Source: CAZCGA01 sp964498075
GTDB taxonomy: Bacteria > Desulfobacterota > Binatia > HRBIN30
Assembly (NCBI GenBank): GCA_964498075.1
Contig: CAZCGA010000183.1
Coordinates: forward strand, 1-10,677
Direction: 5' to 3'
DNA: 10,677 bases
Part shown: in pieces, positions 1 to 8,600 of the stretch
Layout of the letters: each line of letters opens with the position of its first letter
Numbering within the stretch: position 1 is the stretch's first letter
Translations under genes and position numbers: made by a program
The notes under the pieces: generated by a model
Databases searched by the model: none
Told to the model about the DNA's origin: nothing
The model's input: only the letters and a program-made list of their open reading frames with translations

Positions 1-117
1 CATGCGCCACACGTACCAGCGGCCGCAGATGCATCGAGGTGCTCGCCCGAGGCCGTCGCGGACCCTCCTGCGTCCCGCTTGACAGCCCGGCGACCTTTCT
101 GACAGGCAGTGCCCTCG
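1..117. other. Leader region upstream of the first membrane glycosyltransferase
   Basis: The reading frame starting at base 1 is open from the window edge to a TGA at 100-102, 15 bases before the ATG at 118. It could be the last 33 codons of an upstream gene cut by the window, but the translation (rich in Ala, Pro, Arg) matches nothing I recognise and does not clearly resemble the C-termini of the two paralogues downstream. A TTGACA hexamer lies at 79-84 and could be a -35, but no convincing -10 follows at 16-18 bases. An AGG at 104-106 sits 11 bases before the ATG at 118 and may be a weak ribosome binding site. I see nothing else here. Confidence 0.3.
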
Positions 118-2061
118 ATGTCGCAAGTGCATCCCATCGTGCCGCCGGTGCTGGCGGTGCTCATCGTGCTGGGCTACGCAGCGTCGCTGTGGTGGTTGCT
201 GCGTTGCGAGTCGATGCGCACCCTGCTCGTGCTGACCATTCTGTCGTGCCTGTCCTTGTCGCTGCGCTTCTTCTACACGACCGACTTCCCGAGGGGCCTC
301 TACGAAGATGAGCCGAACATCCTGCAGGCCGCCATGCACTCGATGCGTGCCGGCCGTTTGTTCGGCGAGAGCAGCGTCCTCATCCCGGAGTTTTTGAGCG
401 TCCTGTTTCAGGGCCAGCTGGCGTTTCTCATCGGGCCGAACCGCTGGGCGATGCGCGCCTACTCGATCGCCACCAGCGTGCTGGCGACGCCGGCGGCGTT
501 CGCCGCCGGCCGCGCGCTCGGCCTGCGCGTCGTGGCCAGCATGGTGCCGGCCGCGCTGGTGGCTGTGCTGCCGCCGTTCATGTTCTACGGGCGCATCATT
601 CTCGGCGGTGAGCTGGTCTTCCATCAGCTGCTCATGCTGGCGGCGCTGGCGCGTTTGATCTGGGTGAATGGGTGGTGGCCGGAGGTCGCGATCGGCGCCT
701 TCGCGCAATGCCTGCTGCTCTACGACTATTGGTGCGGGCGGGCAATGCTCGGCATGCAGCTGGTGGCCATGGTCCTGGCGCGCGGCCGGCAACGCCTCCT
801 CTGCCTGGCGGTGCTCGTCCTCGCGTTGATCGGCTATGTGCCCTACTTCAACCAGCGCACGACCAACATGGTGCGCGGGGTCACCGACCACATCCGCCCC
901 GAGCTGATGGAGCATCCGCTCCAAGATCTGCAGGTGCGGGCCGTGGCGGTCTTCAAGGCGCTGGTGACACCGACGGCGAACGACGGTTGGGGCACCATCC
1001 GCGCCGCCGCCATGCATCCGCCGCTGATCCTGGCGGTCGCCGCGCTCGGCGTGCTGCTCAACCCCGGCCGCCGCGGCCTCTTCCTGCTGGCGGGCTTTCT
1101 CGGCGGGCTGGCGCCGGCAGCGCTCAGCGAAGGCGCGCCGAGCGCGCACCGCATGCTCATGGCCTTCGCCTTCGTGCCGCTCGCCGCGGCGTGCGCGCTC
1201 GATACGATTCGCTGGCGCGTCGTCCGCGTGGCCGCGGTGGTGGCCGTGGTGCTCATCTGCAGCGCGCAGAGCCTGCAGCTGTACTTCTCGCCGAAGTTCT
1301 GGGGCGCCGAGAGCCGCTGGTTGTTCGACTGGGAGAAGACGGGGCTGGTCGAGGCGCTGCCCGCGCCCCCGCACCCGCACTTCATCGTGATGCAGCAAGT
1401 GGGCTTCTTCTTCAAACCGCTAGCATTGGTGGATGGAGATTACGATATCCTCGATGCGGCGAACTGGTATCCGGCCAACGACCGCGCCCTGACCTACGTG
1501 TTCGAGCAGCACGCGGCGCCGCTGCGTGGGTTTTACGACAGCCTCCTCGGCTACGAGCGCGTCCAGAGCTTCGGGCACGCCTTCATGGTGGACTTCCCGG
1601 CGCGGGACTGGTCGTGGCTGCGGCAGTATGGATGGACGTACGAAGCGCACTGCGATGAGAAGCTGTGGCGCGGCCAGGTGCCGACACTGCTGCATTTCGG
1701 GCTGACGTTCCACGCGTTGCAGTGCCCGAAGCCGGTCACGCACGTCTGGTGCGGACGCTGGAATGGACCGCCATCGACCATGCAGCTCACCTGGAATGGC
1801 GCGGCAACGGTGGACACGTCGACGGCCGGCCGGGTGTTGGAGAAGACGGGCTTCGAGAAACAGGCAGAGTTCACGGTCGAGCCGGACGCGATCGTGACGG
1901 TCAGTATCACGCTACAGGTCGGCGAATCGTTCCTCGCCGAGTTGTTCGAACGGACCCCCGCCGGCGTGCGGCTGCCGCCGTGGGAACGGGTCAGCCCGTA
2001 CGTGGAAGAGAACGCCGCGCCGAGTGAGTCTCTGCAACCGGCGGCGCCGCCGCGGTTCTGA
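118..2061 (+). CDS. GT-C-fold-like integral membrane glycosyltransferase, copy 1 of a tandem pair
   Basis: Predicted 647-aa inner-membrane protein, probably a glycosyltransferase that uses a polyprenyl-phosphate-linked sugar on the outer face of the membrane. The first ~385 residues contain about ten hydrophobic segments (for example 9-28, 35-50, 117-154, 165-183, 190-203, 226-243). The loop after the second segment carries YTTDFP (53-58) and LYEDEPN (61-67). Clustered Asp/Glu at this place is the hallmark of GT-C enzymes of the PMT/ArnT (GT39/GT83) type. Residues ~390-647 are hydrophilic and presumably extracytoplasmic, ending in a region that looks beta-rich (~535-620). I prefer the ATG at 118 over the in-frame GTG at 109 because it gives exactly the same length and N-terminal alignment as the downstream paralogue, and because the AGG at 104-106 is better spaced for it. 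The acceptor and sugar are unknown. Other GT-C-like membrane enzymes cannot be excluded. Confidence 0.72.
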   Translation: MSQVHPIVPPVLAVLIVLGYAASLWWLLRCESMRTLLVLTILSCLSLSLRFFYTTDFPRGLYEDEPNILQAAMHSMRAGRLFGESSVLIPEFLSVLFQGQLAFLIGPNRWAMRAYSIATSVLATPAAFAAGRALGLRVVASMVPAALVAVLPPFMFYGRIILGGELVFHQLLMLAALARLIWVNGWWPEVAIGAFAQCLLLYDYWCGRAMLGMQLVAMVLARGRQRLLCLAVLVLALIGYVPYFNQRTTNMVRGVTDHIRPELMEHPLQDLQVRAVAVFKALVTPTANDGWGTIRAAAMHPPLILAVAALGVLLNPGRRGLFLLAGFLGGLAPAALSEGAPSAHRMLMAFAFVPLAAACALDTIRWRVVRVAAVVAVVLICSAQSLQLYFSPKFWGAESRWLFDWEKTGLVEALPAPPHPHFIVMQQVGFFFKPLALVDGDYDILDAANWYPANDRALTYVFEQHAAPLRGFYDSLLGYERVQSFGHAFMVDFPARDWSWLRQYGWTYEAHCDEKLWRGQVPTLLHFGLTFHALQCPKPVTHVWCGRWNGPPSTMQLTWNGAATVDTSTAGRVLEKTGFEKQAEFTVEPDAIVTVSITLQVGESFLAELFERTPAGVRLPPWERVSPYVEENAAPSESLQPAAPPRF

Positions 2062-2090
2062 GGCGCTTCGACAAGCAGCTCGACATCTCG

Positions 2091-4034
2091 TTGCCGGCGA
2101 TCGATCCAATGTTGGCGCCCATTCTCACGACTATCATCCTCCTCGGCTATGCCGCCGCGCTGTGGTGGCTCCTGCGGCGTGAGTCGGTCGAGGTACTGCT
2201 CGTGCTGGCAGCCCTCACCGTGGTGTCGTTGGCGCTGCGCCTCCTCTACACGACCGACTTCCCCGACGGCTTGTACGAGGATGAGCCGAACATCCTCCTC
2301 TCGGCTACGGCGGCGTTGCGGGGCGGCAAGCTGTTCGGAGAGAGCAGCGTTGTCATCCCGGTGCTGTTGGCGGCACTCTTCCAAGGGCAATTGGTGCCCA
2401 TCCTTGGTCCGACCCGCTGGGCGATCCGCGCGTACTCGATCGGGACCAGCGTGCTGTCGACACCGGCGATGTTCGGGCTGGCGCGCGCCTTCGGATTGCG
2501 GGTGGTCCCGAGCCTGGCGGGCGGTGCACTGATCGCCGTCCTGCCGTGGGCGCTGCTGTACGGGCGGATTCATCTCGGTGGAGAGCTGGTCTTCCACGAG
2601 TTGCTCCTGTTGGCGGCGTTGGTGCGGCTGGTGTGGTGCAATGGACGATGGATCGAAGTGATGCTGGGCGGCTTCGCCCAGTGCCTGCTGCTCTACGACT
2701 ACTGGTGCGGCCGCGCCATGCTCGGTATGCCGCTGGTGGCGGCGGTTTTGGCGCGCGGCTGGCGGCGGGTGCTCTGCCTGCTCATCGTCGTCCTCGCCCT
2801 GATCGGCTACATCCCCTATCTGGCGCAGCGACCGCACTACGCTCTCCGCGGCCTCACCGAGCACATCCGCCCCGAGACGGTCGACCACCCGCTGCGCGAC
2901 GTGGCGGATCGCACGGTGGCGACCCTGAACACCTTCCTGTACCCGACGGCCGGCGACGGATGGGCGACGATCCGTGCCGGCGCCCTGCATCCAGCATTGA
3001 TCCTGGCGCTGGCGATGCTGGGTGTCGTGCTCAACCCCGGACGCCGCGGCCTGTTCCTGTTGGCGGGGTTCCTCGGCGGGCTGGTGCCGGCGGCGCTCAG
3101 CGATGGCGCGCCCAGCACGCATCGCATGATGATGGCCTTCGCGTTCATTCCGCTCGCCGCGGCCTGTGCCCTCGACACGGTGCGCTGGCGGGTGTTGCGC
3201 ACGGTCATGACGGTGACCGTCGTCCTGATCGTCAGCGTGCAGAGTCTCCGGCTCTACTTCTCGGACGACTACTGGCTGCAGCAGGCCCGATGGCTGTTCG
3301 ATTCGGAGAAGACCTCGCTGGTGGAGTCGCTGCCGGAGGCTCCGCATGCGCACTTCATCGTGGCGCGGCAACTCGGGTACTATTTCCATCCACGGACACT
3401 GATCGACTCGGACTACGAGATCCTCGGTGTGGGAAACTGGTATCCACCTAGCGGGCGCGCGGTGACCTATCTCTACGAGCAGCACCAGGCGCCGCTGCGC
3501 GGCTTTTACGATGCGCTGCTCGGTCCCGAGCGCGTGAAGACCTTCGGGCGCTGCTTCTCGGTCGATTTCCCCGCCGGCGACTGGTCATGGCTGCGCCAGC
3601 ACGGGTGGACTTACGAAGCCCATTGCGGCCCCCGCGTGTGGCGCGCGCAGGTGCCGGCGCTGCTGCAGACCGGGCTGAGCTTCAGTACGTTGCATTGCGG
3701 TTCGTCGGTCACGCACGTCTGGCGTGGTCGCTGGACCGGGCCGGCGACGACGTTGCGCCTGAAGTGGAGCGGTGCGGGGACGGTGTACACCCCCAACGGG
3801 CGCGTCGTCCAGAAGGCGGGCTTCGAGCAGATGGCCGAGTTCACCGTCGAGCCCGACTGGATCGTCACCGTTAACGTCACCCTCGACCTCGGATGGTCGA
3901 TGTTCACGGAGCTGTTCGAGGTGACGCCGACGGGAGAGCGGTTGCCGCCGTGGGACCACATCAGCCCGTACATCCCGGAGTGGGCCGGCGCTGCTACCGA
4001 GCCGCTCGACGCAGCGGTTGAGCAGCAGTTCTAG
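2091..4034 (+). CDS. GT-C-fold-like integral membrane glycosyltransferase, copy 2 of a tandem pair
   Basis: This 647-aa paralogue of the preceding gene begins 29 bases after its stop, so the two are probably co-transcribed. Hand alignment gives 74 identities in the first 120 residues without gaps. The acidic loop (YTTDFP 53-58, LYEDEPN 61-67), FQGQL, AYSI, LYDYWCGRAMLGM and NPGRRGLFLLAGFLGG are all kept. The topology is the same: many membrane segments to about residue 385, then a soluble C-terminal half. The chosen start is the TTG at 2091, which aligns with Met1 of copy 1 and gives equal length. The alternative is the ATG at 2109, six codons later; neither has a clear Shine-Dalgarno. Since the putative catalytic acidic residues are intact in both copies, neither looks like a decayed duplicate, and they may differ in acceptor or donor. 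The stop TAG faces the 3' end of the GT2-methyltransferase gene 103 bases away. Confidence 0.72.
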   Translation: MPAIDPMLAPILTTIILLGYAAALWWLLRRESVEVLLVLAALTVVSLALRLLYTTDFPDGLYEDEPNILLSATAALRGGKLFGESSVVIPVLLAALFQGQLVPILGPTRWAIRAYSIGTSVLSTPAMFGLARAFGLRVVPSLAGGALIAVLPWALLYGRIHLGGELVFHELLLLAALVRLVWCNGRWIEVMLGGFAQCLLLYDYWCGRAMLGMPLVAAVLARGWRRVLCLLIVVLALIGYIPYLAQRPHYALRGLTEHIRPETVDHPLRDVADRTVATLNTFLYPTAGDGWATIRAGALHPALILALAMLGVVLNPGRRGLFLLAGFLGGLVPAALSDGAPSTHRMMMAFAFIPLAAACALDTVRWRVLRTVMTVTVVLIVSVQSLRLYFSDDYWLQQARWLFDSEKTSLVESLPEAPHAHFIVARQLGYYFHPRTLIDSDYEILGVGNWYPPSGRAVTYLYEQHQAPLRGFYDALLGPERVKTFGRCFSVDFPAGDWSWLRQHGWTYEAHCGPRVWRAQVPALLQTGLSFSTLHCGSSVTHVWRGRWTGPATTLRLKWSGAGTVYTPNGRVVQKAGFEQMAEFTVEPDWIVTVNVTLDLGWSMFTELFEVTPTGERLPPWDHISPYIPEWAGAATEPLDAAVEQQF

Positions 4035-4137
4035 GGCCTGCGGCCGGCGTCATTTCTATGGCCCGCTCCCCGTTGGGTCGCTCCGGAGTGCCAAGTCCGA
4101 CATGATGACTAGGGCTCCGCGCTCAACCAGAATGCTG
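4035..4137. other. Convergent intergenic spacer
   Basis: These 103 bases separate the 3' ends of the second membrane glycosyltransferase gene (+) and the GT2-methyltransferase gene (-). A short GGCC-TGC-GGCC stem (4035-4045) and the 8-bp palindrome CTCCGGAG (4081-4088) are present, but neither is followed by a T-run on either strand, so I do not call a terminator. No ORF or RNA is apparent. Confidence 0.4.
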
Positions 4138-5556
4138 CTACGCCGGCCGGCGGGCGACGGCGATGAGCGACGTGCCCTGCCAGGGCAGAACCTGGTCGAG
4201 CCGGCGCAGCAACCACATCATCACGTTCATCGTCTTGAGCTGCAGCTTGCTGAAGTGTCGCCGCTTCAGCAGCGTGCCGTTCAGCCACCAGAACGGCGTG
4301 GTGGCGCGATTGAAGTCGAACAGGTGCTCGACCTCGAACCCGGCGCCGCTCAGCGTCTCGCGCAGGCCCGGGCGCGTGTAGCGACGCTTGTAACCGAGGA
4401 CTTCGTCGAGACTGCCGTAGAGCTGCGGACCCTGCGGTACGAGGATGATGGCCACGCCGCGCGGCGTCAGGGCGCCGAAGACGTTGCGCAGGGCGAGCCC
4501 CTCGTCGACGAGGTGTTCAAGGACGTTGAGGCAGATCACCGTATCGTAGGCGCCGGCCAGCGGCGTAAAGTCCTCGGGTGAGAGGAGATCGACCTTGCGC
4601 ACGTCGACGTACGGCTTGCCGTCGGCGAAGTTGCGCAGGTAGTCGAGGTAGTGCGGGTTGACGTCGGAAACCGTGTACTGGTCGCGCGGCAGCAACGTGC
4701 GCGTGAGGTTGCCGATGCCGGCGCCGACTTCGAGCACGCGCGCCCCGACGTACGGGCGCGCGGTGTCGGCCATCCAGCGGTTGAAGTGAGGGACGCCGGC
4801 GGCGCCGACGAGGATGTTCGAGCCGTACTCATCGGGCTTGTAGAGATCGTCGATGAGCCACCAATGGAGCATGGCGCCGGTGGCGAGCACGGCGTCCTTG
4901 AAGCCGATCTTCTTGCCTTCCTCGTAGGTGCGGCCGGCGTAGGAGATCGGCACTTCGAAAATGCGCGCCCCACGCTTCGCCAGCTTGAAGGTCAATTCCG
5001 GCTCGAAGCGGAAGTCGCAGCTGCGGATGGGAATCGACTGGAAGAGGCGGGTGCGCACCGCCTTGTAGCAGGTTTCCATGTCGGTCAGGTTGAGGTCGGT
5101 GAGCAGGTTGCAGAGCCCGGTCAGCAGCCGGTTGCCGATGGCGTGGCGGTAGTAGAGGACGCGGCGGTACTCGGAGGCGGCGAAACGGGAGCCGTAGGCG
5201 GCGTCGGCGCCATCGCGGACGAACGGCAACATCAGGCGCGCAAGGTCCTGCGGATCGTACTCGAGGTCGGCGTCCTGGATGACCGTCACCGAGCCCTGTG
5301 CCTTCGCGAGCCCGGTGCGGACAGCCGCACCTTTGCCCTGATTGCGGTCATGCTCGATGTAGGTGATGCGGTCCGGATGCTCCGCGGCGATGCGGCGCAG
5401 GATGTCCCGCGTGCCGTCGGTCGAGCCGTCGTCGACGATGATCAGATCGAGCCGGCTGATCACCGGGCTCTGCACGGCCAGCACGCGCCGGACCGACTCG
5501 GCGACGAGATAGCGCTCATTGTACACCGGCATGATGACGGAAAGATGCTCAGGCAT
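4138..5556 (-). CDS. Bifunctional family-2 glycosyltransferase / class I SAM-dependent methyltransferase
   Basis: A 472-aa cytoplasmic or membrane-associated fusion protein. Residues 1-~240 are a GT-A-fold family-2 glycosyltransferase of the dolichyl/polyprenyl-phosphate mannose synthase (DPM1-like) kind: VYNE (11-14), VDDGSTDGT (41-49), NQGKGAAVRTG (72-82) and the metal/nucleotide-binding DAD in QDADLEYDP (94-102). Residues ~255-472 are a Rossmann-type methyltransferase with SAM motif I VLEVGAGIGN (274-283), an acidic residue after strand 2 (SDVNP, 297-301) and the NVLEHL motif (344-349) typical of methyltransferase-11/12 folds. The expected products are a nucleotide-sugar-derived polyprenyl-phosphate sugar and a methylated partner; substrates cannot be read from sequence. 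Start chosen at 5556 because the first GT2 strand begins right there (MPEHLSVIMPVYNE); the in-frame extension to 5706 overlaps the upstream gene and lacks family sequence. A promoter-like element lies directly upstream. The fused architecture is a recognised one in bacterial databases, as I recall it. Confidence 0.9.
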   Translation of the reverse strand: MPEHLSVIMPVYNERYLVAESVRRVLAVQSPVISRLDLIIVDDGSTDGTRDILRRIAAEHPDRITYIEHDRNQGKGAAVRTGLAKAQGSVTVIQDADLEYDPQDLARLMLPFVRDGADAAYGSRFAASEYRRVLYYRHAIGNRLLTGLCNLLTDLNLTDMETCYKAVRTRLFQSIPIRSCDFRFEPELTFKLAKRGARIFEVPISYAGRTYEEGKKIGFKDAVLATGAMLHWWLIDDLYKPDEYGSNILVGAAGVPHFNRWMADTARPYVGARVLEVGAGIGNLTRTLLPRDQYTVSDVNPHYLDYLRNFADGKPYVDVRKVDLLSPEDFTPLAGAYDTVICLNVLEHLVDEGLALRNVFGALTPRGVAIILVPQGPQLYGSLDEVLGYKRRYTRPGLRETLSGAGFEVEHLFDFNRATTPFWWLNGTLLKRRHFSKLQLKTMNVMMWLLRRLDQVLPWQGTSLIAVARRPA

Positions 5557-5576
5557 GTCGCGTCGCCCAGAGGCGG

Positions 5577-5604
5577 CTCTTAGCACGGCCGGGTGCGGGT
5601 GCAA
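5577..5604 (-). promoter_or_regulatory. Putative promoter of the GT2-methyltransferase gene
   Basis: On the minus strand, TTGCAC (5604-5599) is followed after 16 bases by TAAGAG (5582-5577), preceded by TGC. This would start transcription near 5570, only about 14 bases before the ATG at 5556, giving a very short leader; no Shine-Dalgarno is visible in it. The element lies in the 73-base gap after the large NTPase gene. It is closely similar to the sequence at 10245-10285 and shares spacing with the plus-strand element at 10318-10345, which is why I think it is real. It has not been tested. Confidence 0.45.
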
Positions 5605-5629
5605 GCGGAGGATGTGCGGCTGAACCACT

Positions 5630-8600
5630 CTAGCGGAATGGGGAACGAGTGGCGTCACCAGGTTCGGATGCATCAATGCCACAGGTACGAACCTCGACGG
5701 CTCCAAACTCGTCCCTCACCACTGTTGCCGCGAGCGTCTGCAGGCGTTTGATCAGGTCACGGAAGTTCAGAGTCACCCGCGTGGCCGGATCGCGCCACGT
5801 ACGCCGTCCGTGGTGCGACACCACCAGGACACCGTGCCGCCGCGTCGCCGGCTTCAGATAGTTATCGGCGAGTTGCTTAGTGAGGGCCCGTTCGAGCTTC
5901 CGGACTGTCGATCCCTTTCCACTGTGCTTCACCTCCACGGCGACCTCGACCTTCGCCGCCGTCGAAGCCACGATGATGTCCGGCTTATCACCGTGCGCGA
6001 CTTGAGACTCGCGATGAGCGTGGAAGCGGCCTCGCGAGCGAAGGTTCATCTGCTCCGCAAGCCACCCCTGGACCTCGCCCTCGTTCTTGGCGTGTTCGAG
6101 CAGTGCACTCGAAGTAGCGTCGGCGTGCCTGAAGCTGGACTGGATCTCGGAGAGCACGCTCATGACGACATGTAGCAGGGCCTCGCCCGTCTTTGCGGGC
6201 GCGATGTGACGCTGCTCAAAGGAGACCACGTCCGCTGGCGTCCAAGGCGGTGGCTCGGCGTCCCGTTCCGCCTTCCCACGCGCGAGCTCGTTGAACCGGA
6301 TCGCGTGTGCGGGGAACGCCGGGTCAGCGGCGAACGCCCGCATGGCCCGGTAGGCATCGGCGCCGGGCCGCTTGAGAAGGGCATGGAGGAGGGTGCTGCG
6401 TGCTCCCTCGGCGTTGTCGCGGGCGTCCGGTGTGTAGGCCCGCTCGTGGGTCCTGTCGTCCTCCGGACGTACGTGCCGGTAGGCGAGACGCACGAGAGCT
6501 TCCAACGAGGCCACTGACGCCCTGTCGAGCATGCCCGCCGCCAGCGGGCTGTGCCGTTCAAACAGCGCACCCAGGCAGCCCTCGGCGCGGGCTTGGCGCA
6601 GCGTCGCTGGCGCGGCGTCAAGCCAGTCAACAAGCTCTTGCGTGGCGCGATCCGTGTCGACCAGGAACAGCATAGCCAGGTAGCCTCTCACGCGTTCGTC
6701 ATCGCCCGCAGTCCGCGCCGCGCGAAGCCGTCGGAGCGCGAGCGCAGCCGCTTGACGACACTGCCTCTCGTTGAGGTCTAAGCGCTGCAAGACCCGCAGC
6801 CCGCGGTCGAGGATATCGGCAGCTTTCGGCTTCTTGCCCGTGATGACCGCGAACAGGATCTGTTGGATGGAAGGCTGGATCGGCCGGTTCACCCAACTGT
6901 AGTGCGAGAAGAAGTCGGTACGGCCTCCGCGGCTCCCTGACCACTCGGCAAGAAGGGTCCGGCGCAAGATAGGTGGTACGATTGCCGGATGCCCGTCGAC
7001 CAGCGCCTCGATCCAGTCCGCGTAGCCCTGCTCCGACAGACACGCGTGCTGGGCGGCGCGCTCAGCCTCGGCCGTACTCAGACGCGAAGCCCAGTCCGGG
7101 TCTTCCGCCGCTTCAACCCCCAGTCCGGCGAGCGATAAGACAGTGGTGCGCTTGACGGCAGCGCCGCCACCTTTCTTGTGCATGGGTCGCTCGGGAGGCG
7201 TAACACGCCAGAGCGCCTTCATCCCGTCGCGGTAGGCCTCGGCAACTGGCCGCCCAAATACCTCTTCGAGCAAGCGCCATTGCCGAGCCGCGTCCGCGTA
7301 GTCCTTCTTGGTCTTGTGGCACAGCCAGCGGTTTAGGTGGTAGAGCCTGGCCGCACCCGTGGCCCAATCTGTCAGGCGAGTCGGGTCGCGCAGCAGCGAC
7401 GGCTCTGCCTTTAGCTCATTGCGGAATTTTACCCAAGACTCTTTGTCCTTGCGTTCCTCCTCGTCGCGGGCGTGTTGGTAACGCCGCTCCTCGTGTCGGA
7501 ACCGGCGCGTTTCTTCATCCTCGGTCGGAGGCGCGAGATAAGATTCGAGATCTCTCTCTAGCTCGGCATGGCCTGCCACCAGCGCGCGCAGTCGGGGCAT
7601 CTCGGCGTCGAGCCCGCCCGTGCTTCGCAGGACTGTGAAGACGCCACTAAGTGCAATTCGTTTGTCGGCTTCTAGGGCGCGGCCGGAAAGGTCTTCAAAA
7701 AGCCAGGCTAAGTCCTTGGGTCCGAGCTGCCACAGCGGCCCTCCAGAGATGTGCACGTGCCAGATCTGAGTCGGGCGATCCTCGCCACGGCTCGCGTTCT
7801 GCCGCGTCTCTTCAACATCGCCCCAGAAGAGCCGGCGCTGAAGGCGCGCATTTCCAGATACCAGAGCGCCTAGCGGAGGCTCTTCGCCGTGGCCTGACAC
7901 GTGCCGGTCGGTGCGCTCGACGGCCATCAGCATCCGGACCAGGCCCACGGAGGGCTCTGCGTCTCCCAGGCTGAGGACCGCTTCGTGGGTGAGCGGAGCC
8001 AATTTTCTGGCGAGCTCGTGATGCCGCGCGGAAATGCGCCTATAGTCAGCCTCGAACGGCGGCGCGAGGCTCAGAGCCGCGAGCCCCGCAAGCAATCTTT
8101 CCTGCGCCTCGATGTCGGGGCAAAGCTTCCACAGTTCGCCGAGCGCGTAGCCGAACCCTTCGACCGCGTTGTGCCTCGGCGGCGGTGAGCGCTCGATCAG
8201 ATCGAGCAGTTCATCGACCGTGAGATGGCGAGGAAAGAGCACCTTGGCGAAGCTCGGGCCGAGGCGCGTGCTCACCTGGCCCGAAGCGCCCCTCAAGCAT
8301 CGCGCGGCCGCAACCAAGCCCTCGGTGTCGCCGCAGGCGTCAAGCGCCTGTAGCGCTACGATCCGCAGGTAGTCGTCGGCCGTTTCGTCGAGGACAACGC
8401 CACGCGCGAGGTCGACGCAGGGCTGAATCGCTCCTTCGCGGACGAGGCGCAGAAGATCGACATGGAAGTCTTGCCGAGTATTGATGGCCCAGCTCTCGCG
8501 GATGGCGTTGGCGAGGTCCGATGTCGCGAACATCCACAACGCCCGGTGGTCGAGGCTGTCATCCGAGATCTCGCCAGTCGCGTGGCGCCTCGCATAGGTG

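Noticed and set aside
1..102. C-terminal end of a third membrane glycosyltransferase upstream
   Set aside because: The open frame is present but its translation does not align with the tails of the two known copies; left as an open question in the leader entry.
1551..3485. 644-codon open frame on the minus strand across both membrane glycosyltransferase genes
   Set aside because: It is antisense to two well-supported paralogous genes, its translation is rich in His, Gln and Arg with no domain, and it crosses an intergenic gap; a product of high GC and codon bias.
4081..4088. Palindrome CTCCGGAG between the convergent genes as a terminator
   Set aside because: Too short and without a T-run on either strand.
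4651..5583. 310-codon open frame on the plus strand opposite the GT2-methyltransferase gene
   Set aside because: The opposite strand encodes unmistakable glycosyltransferase and methyltransferase motifs; this one is low-complexity and Val/Ala/Asp/Glu-rich.
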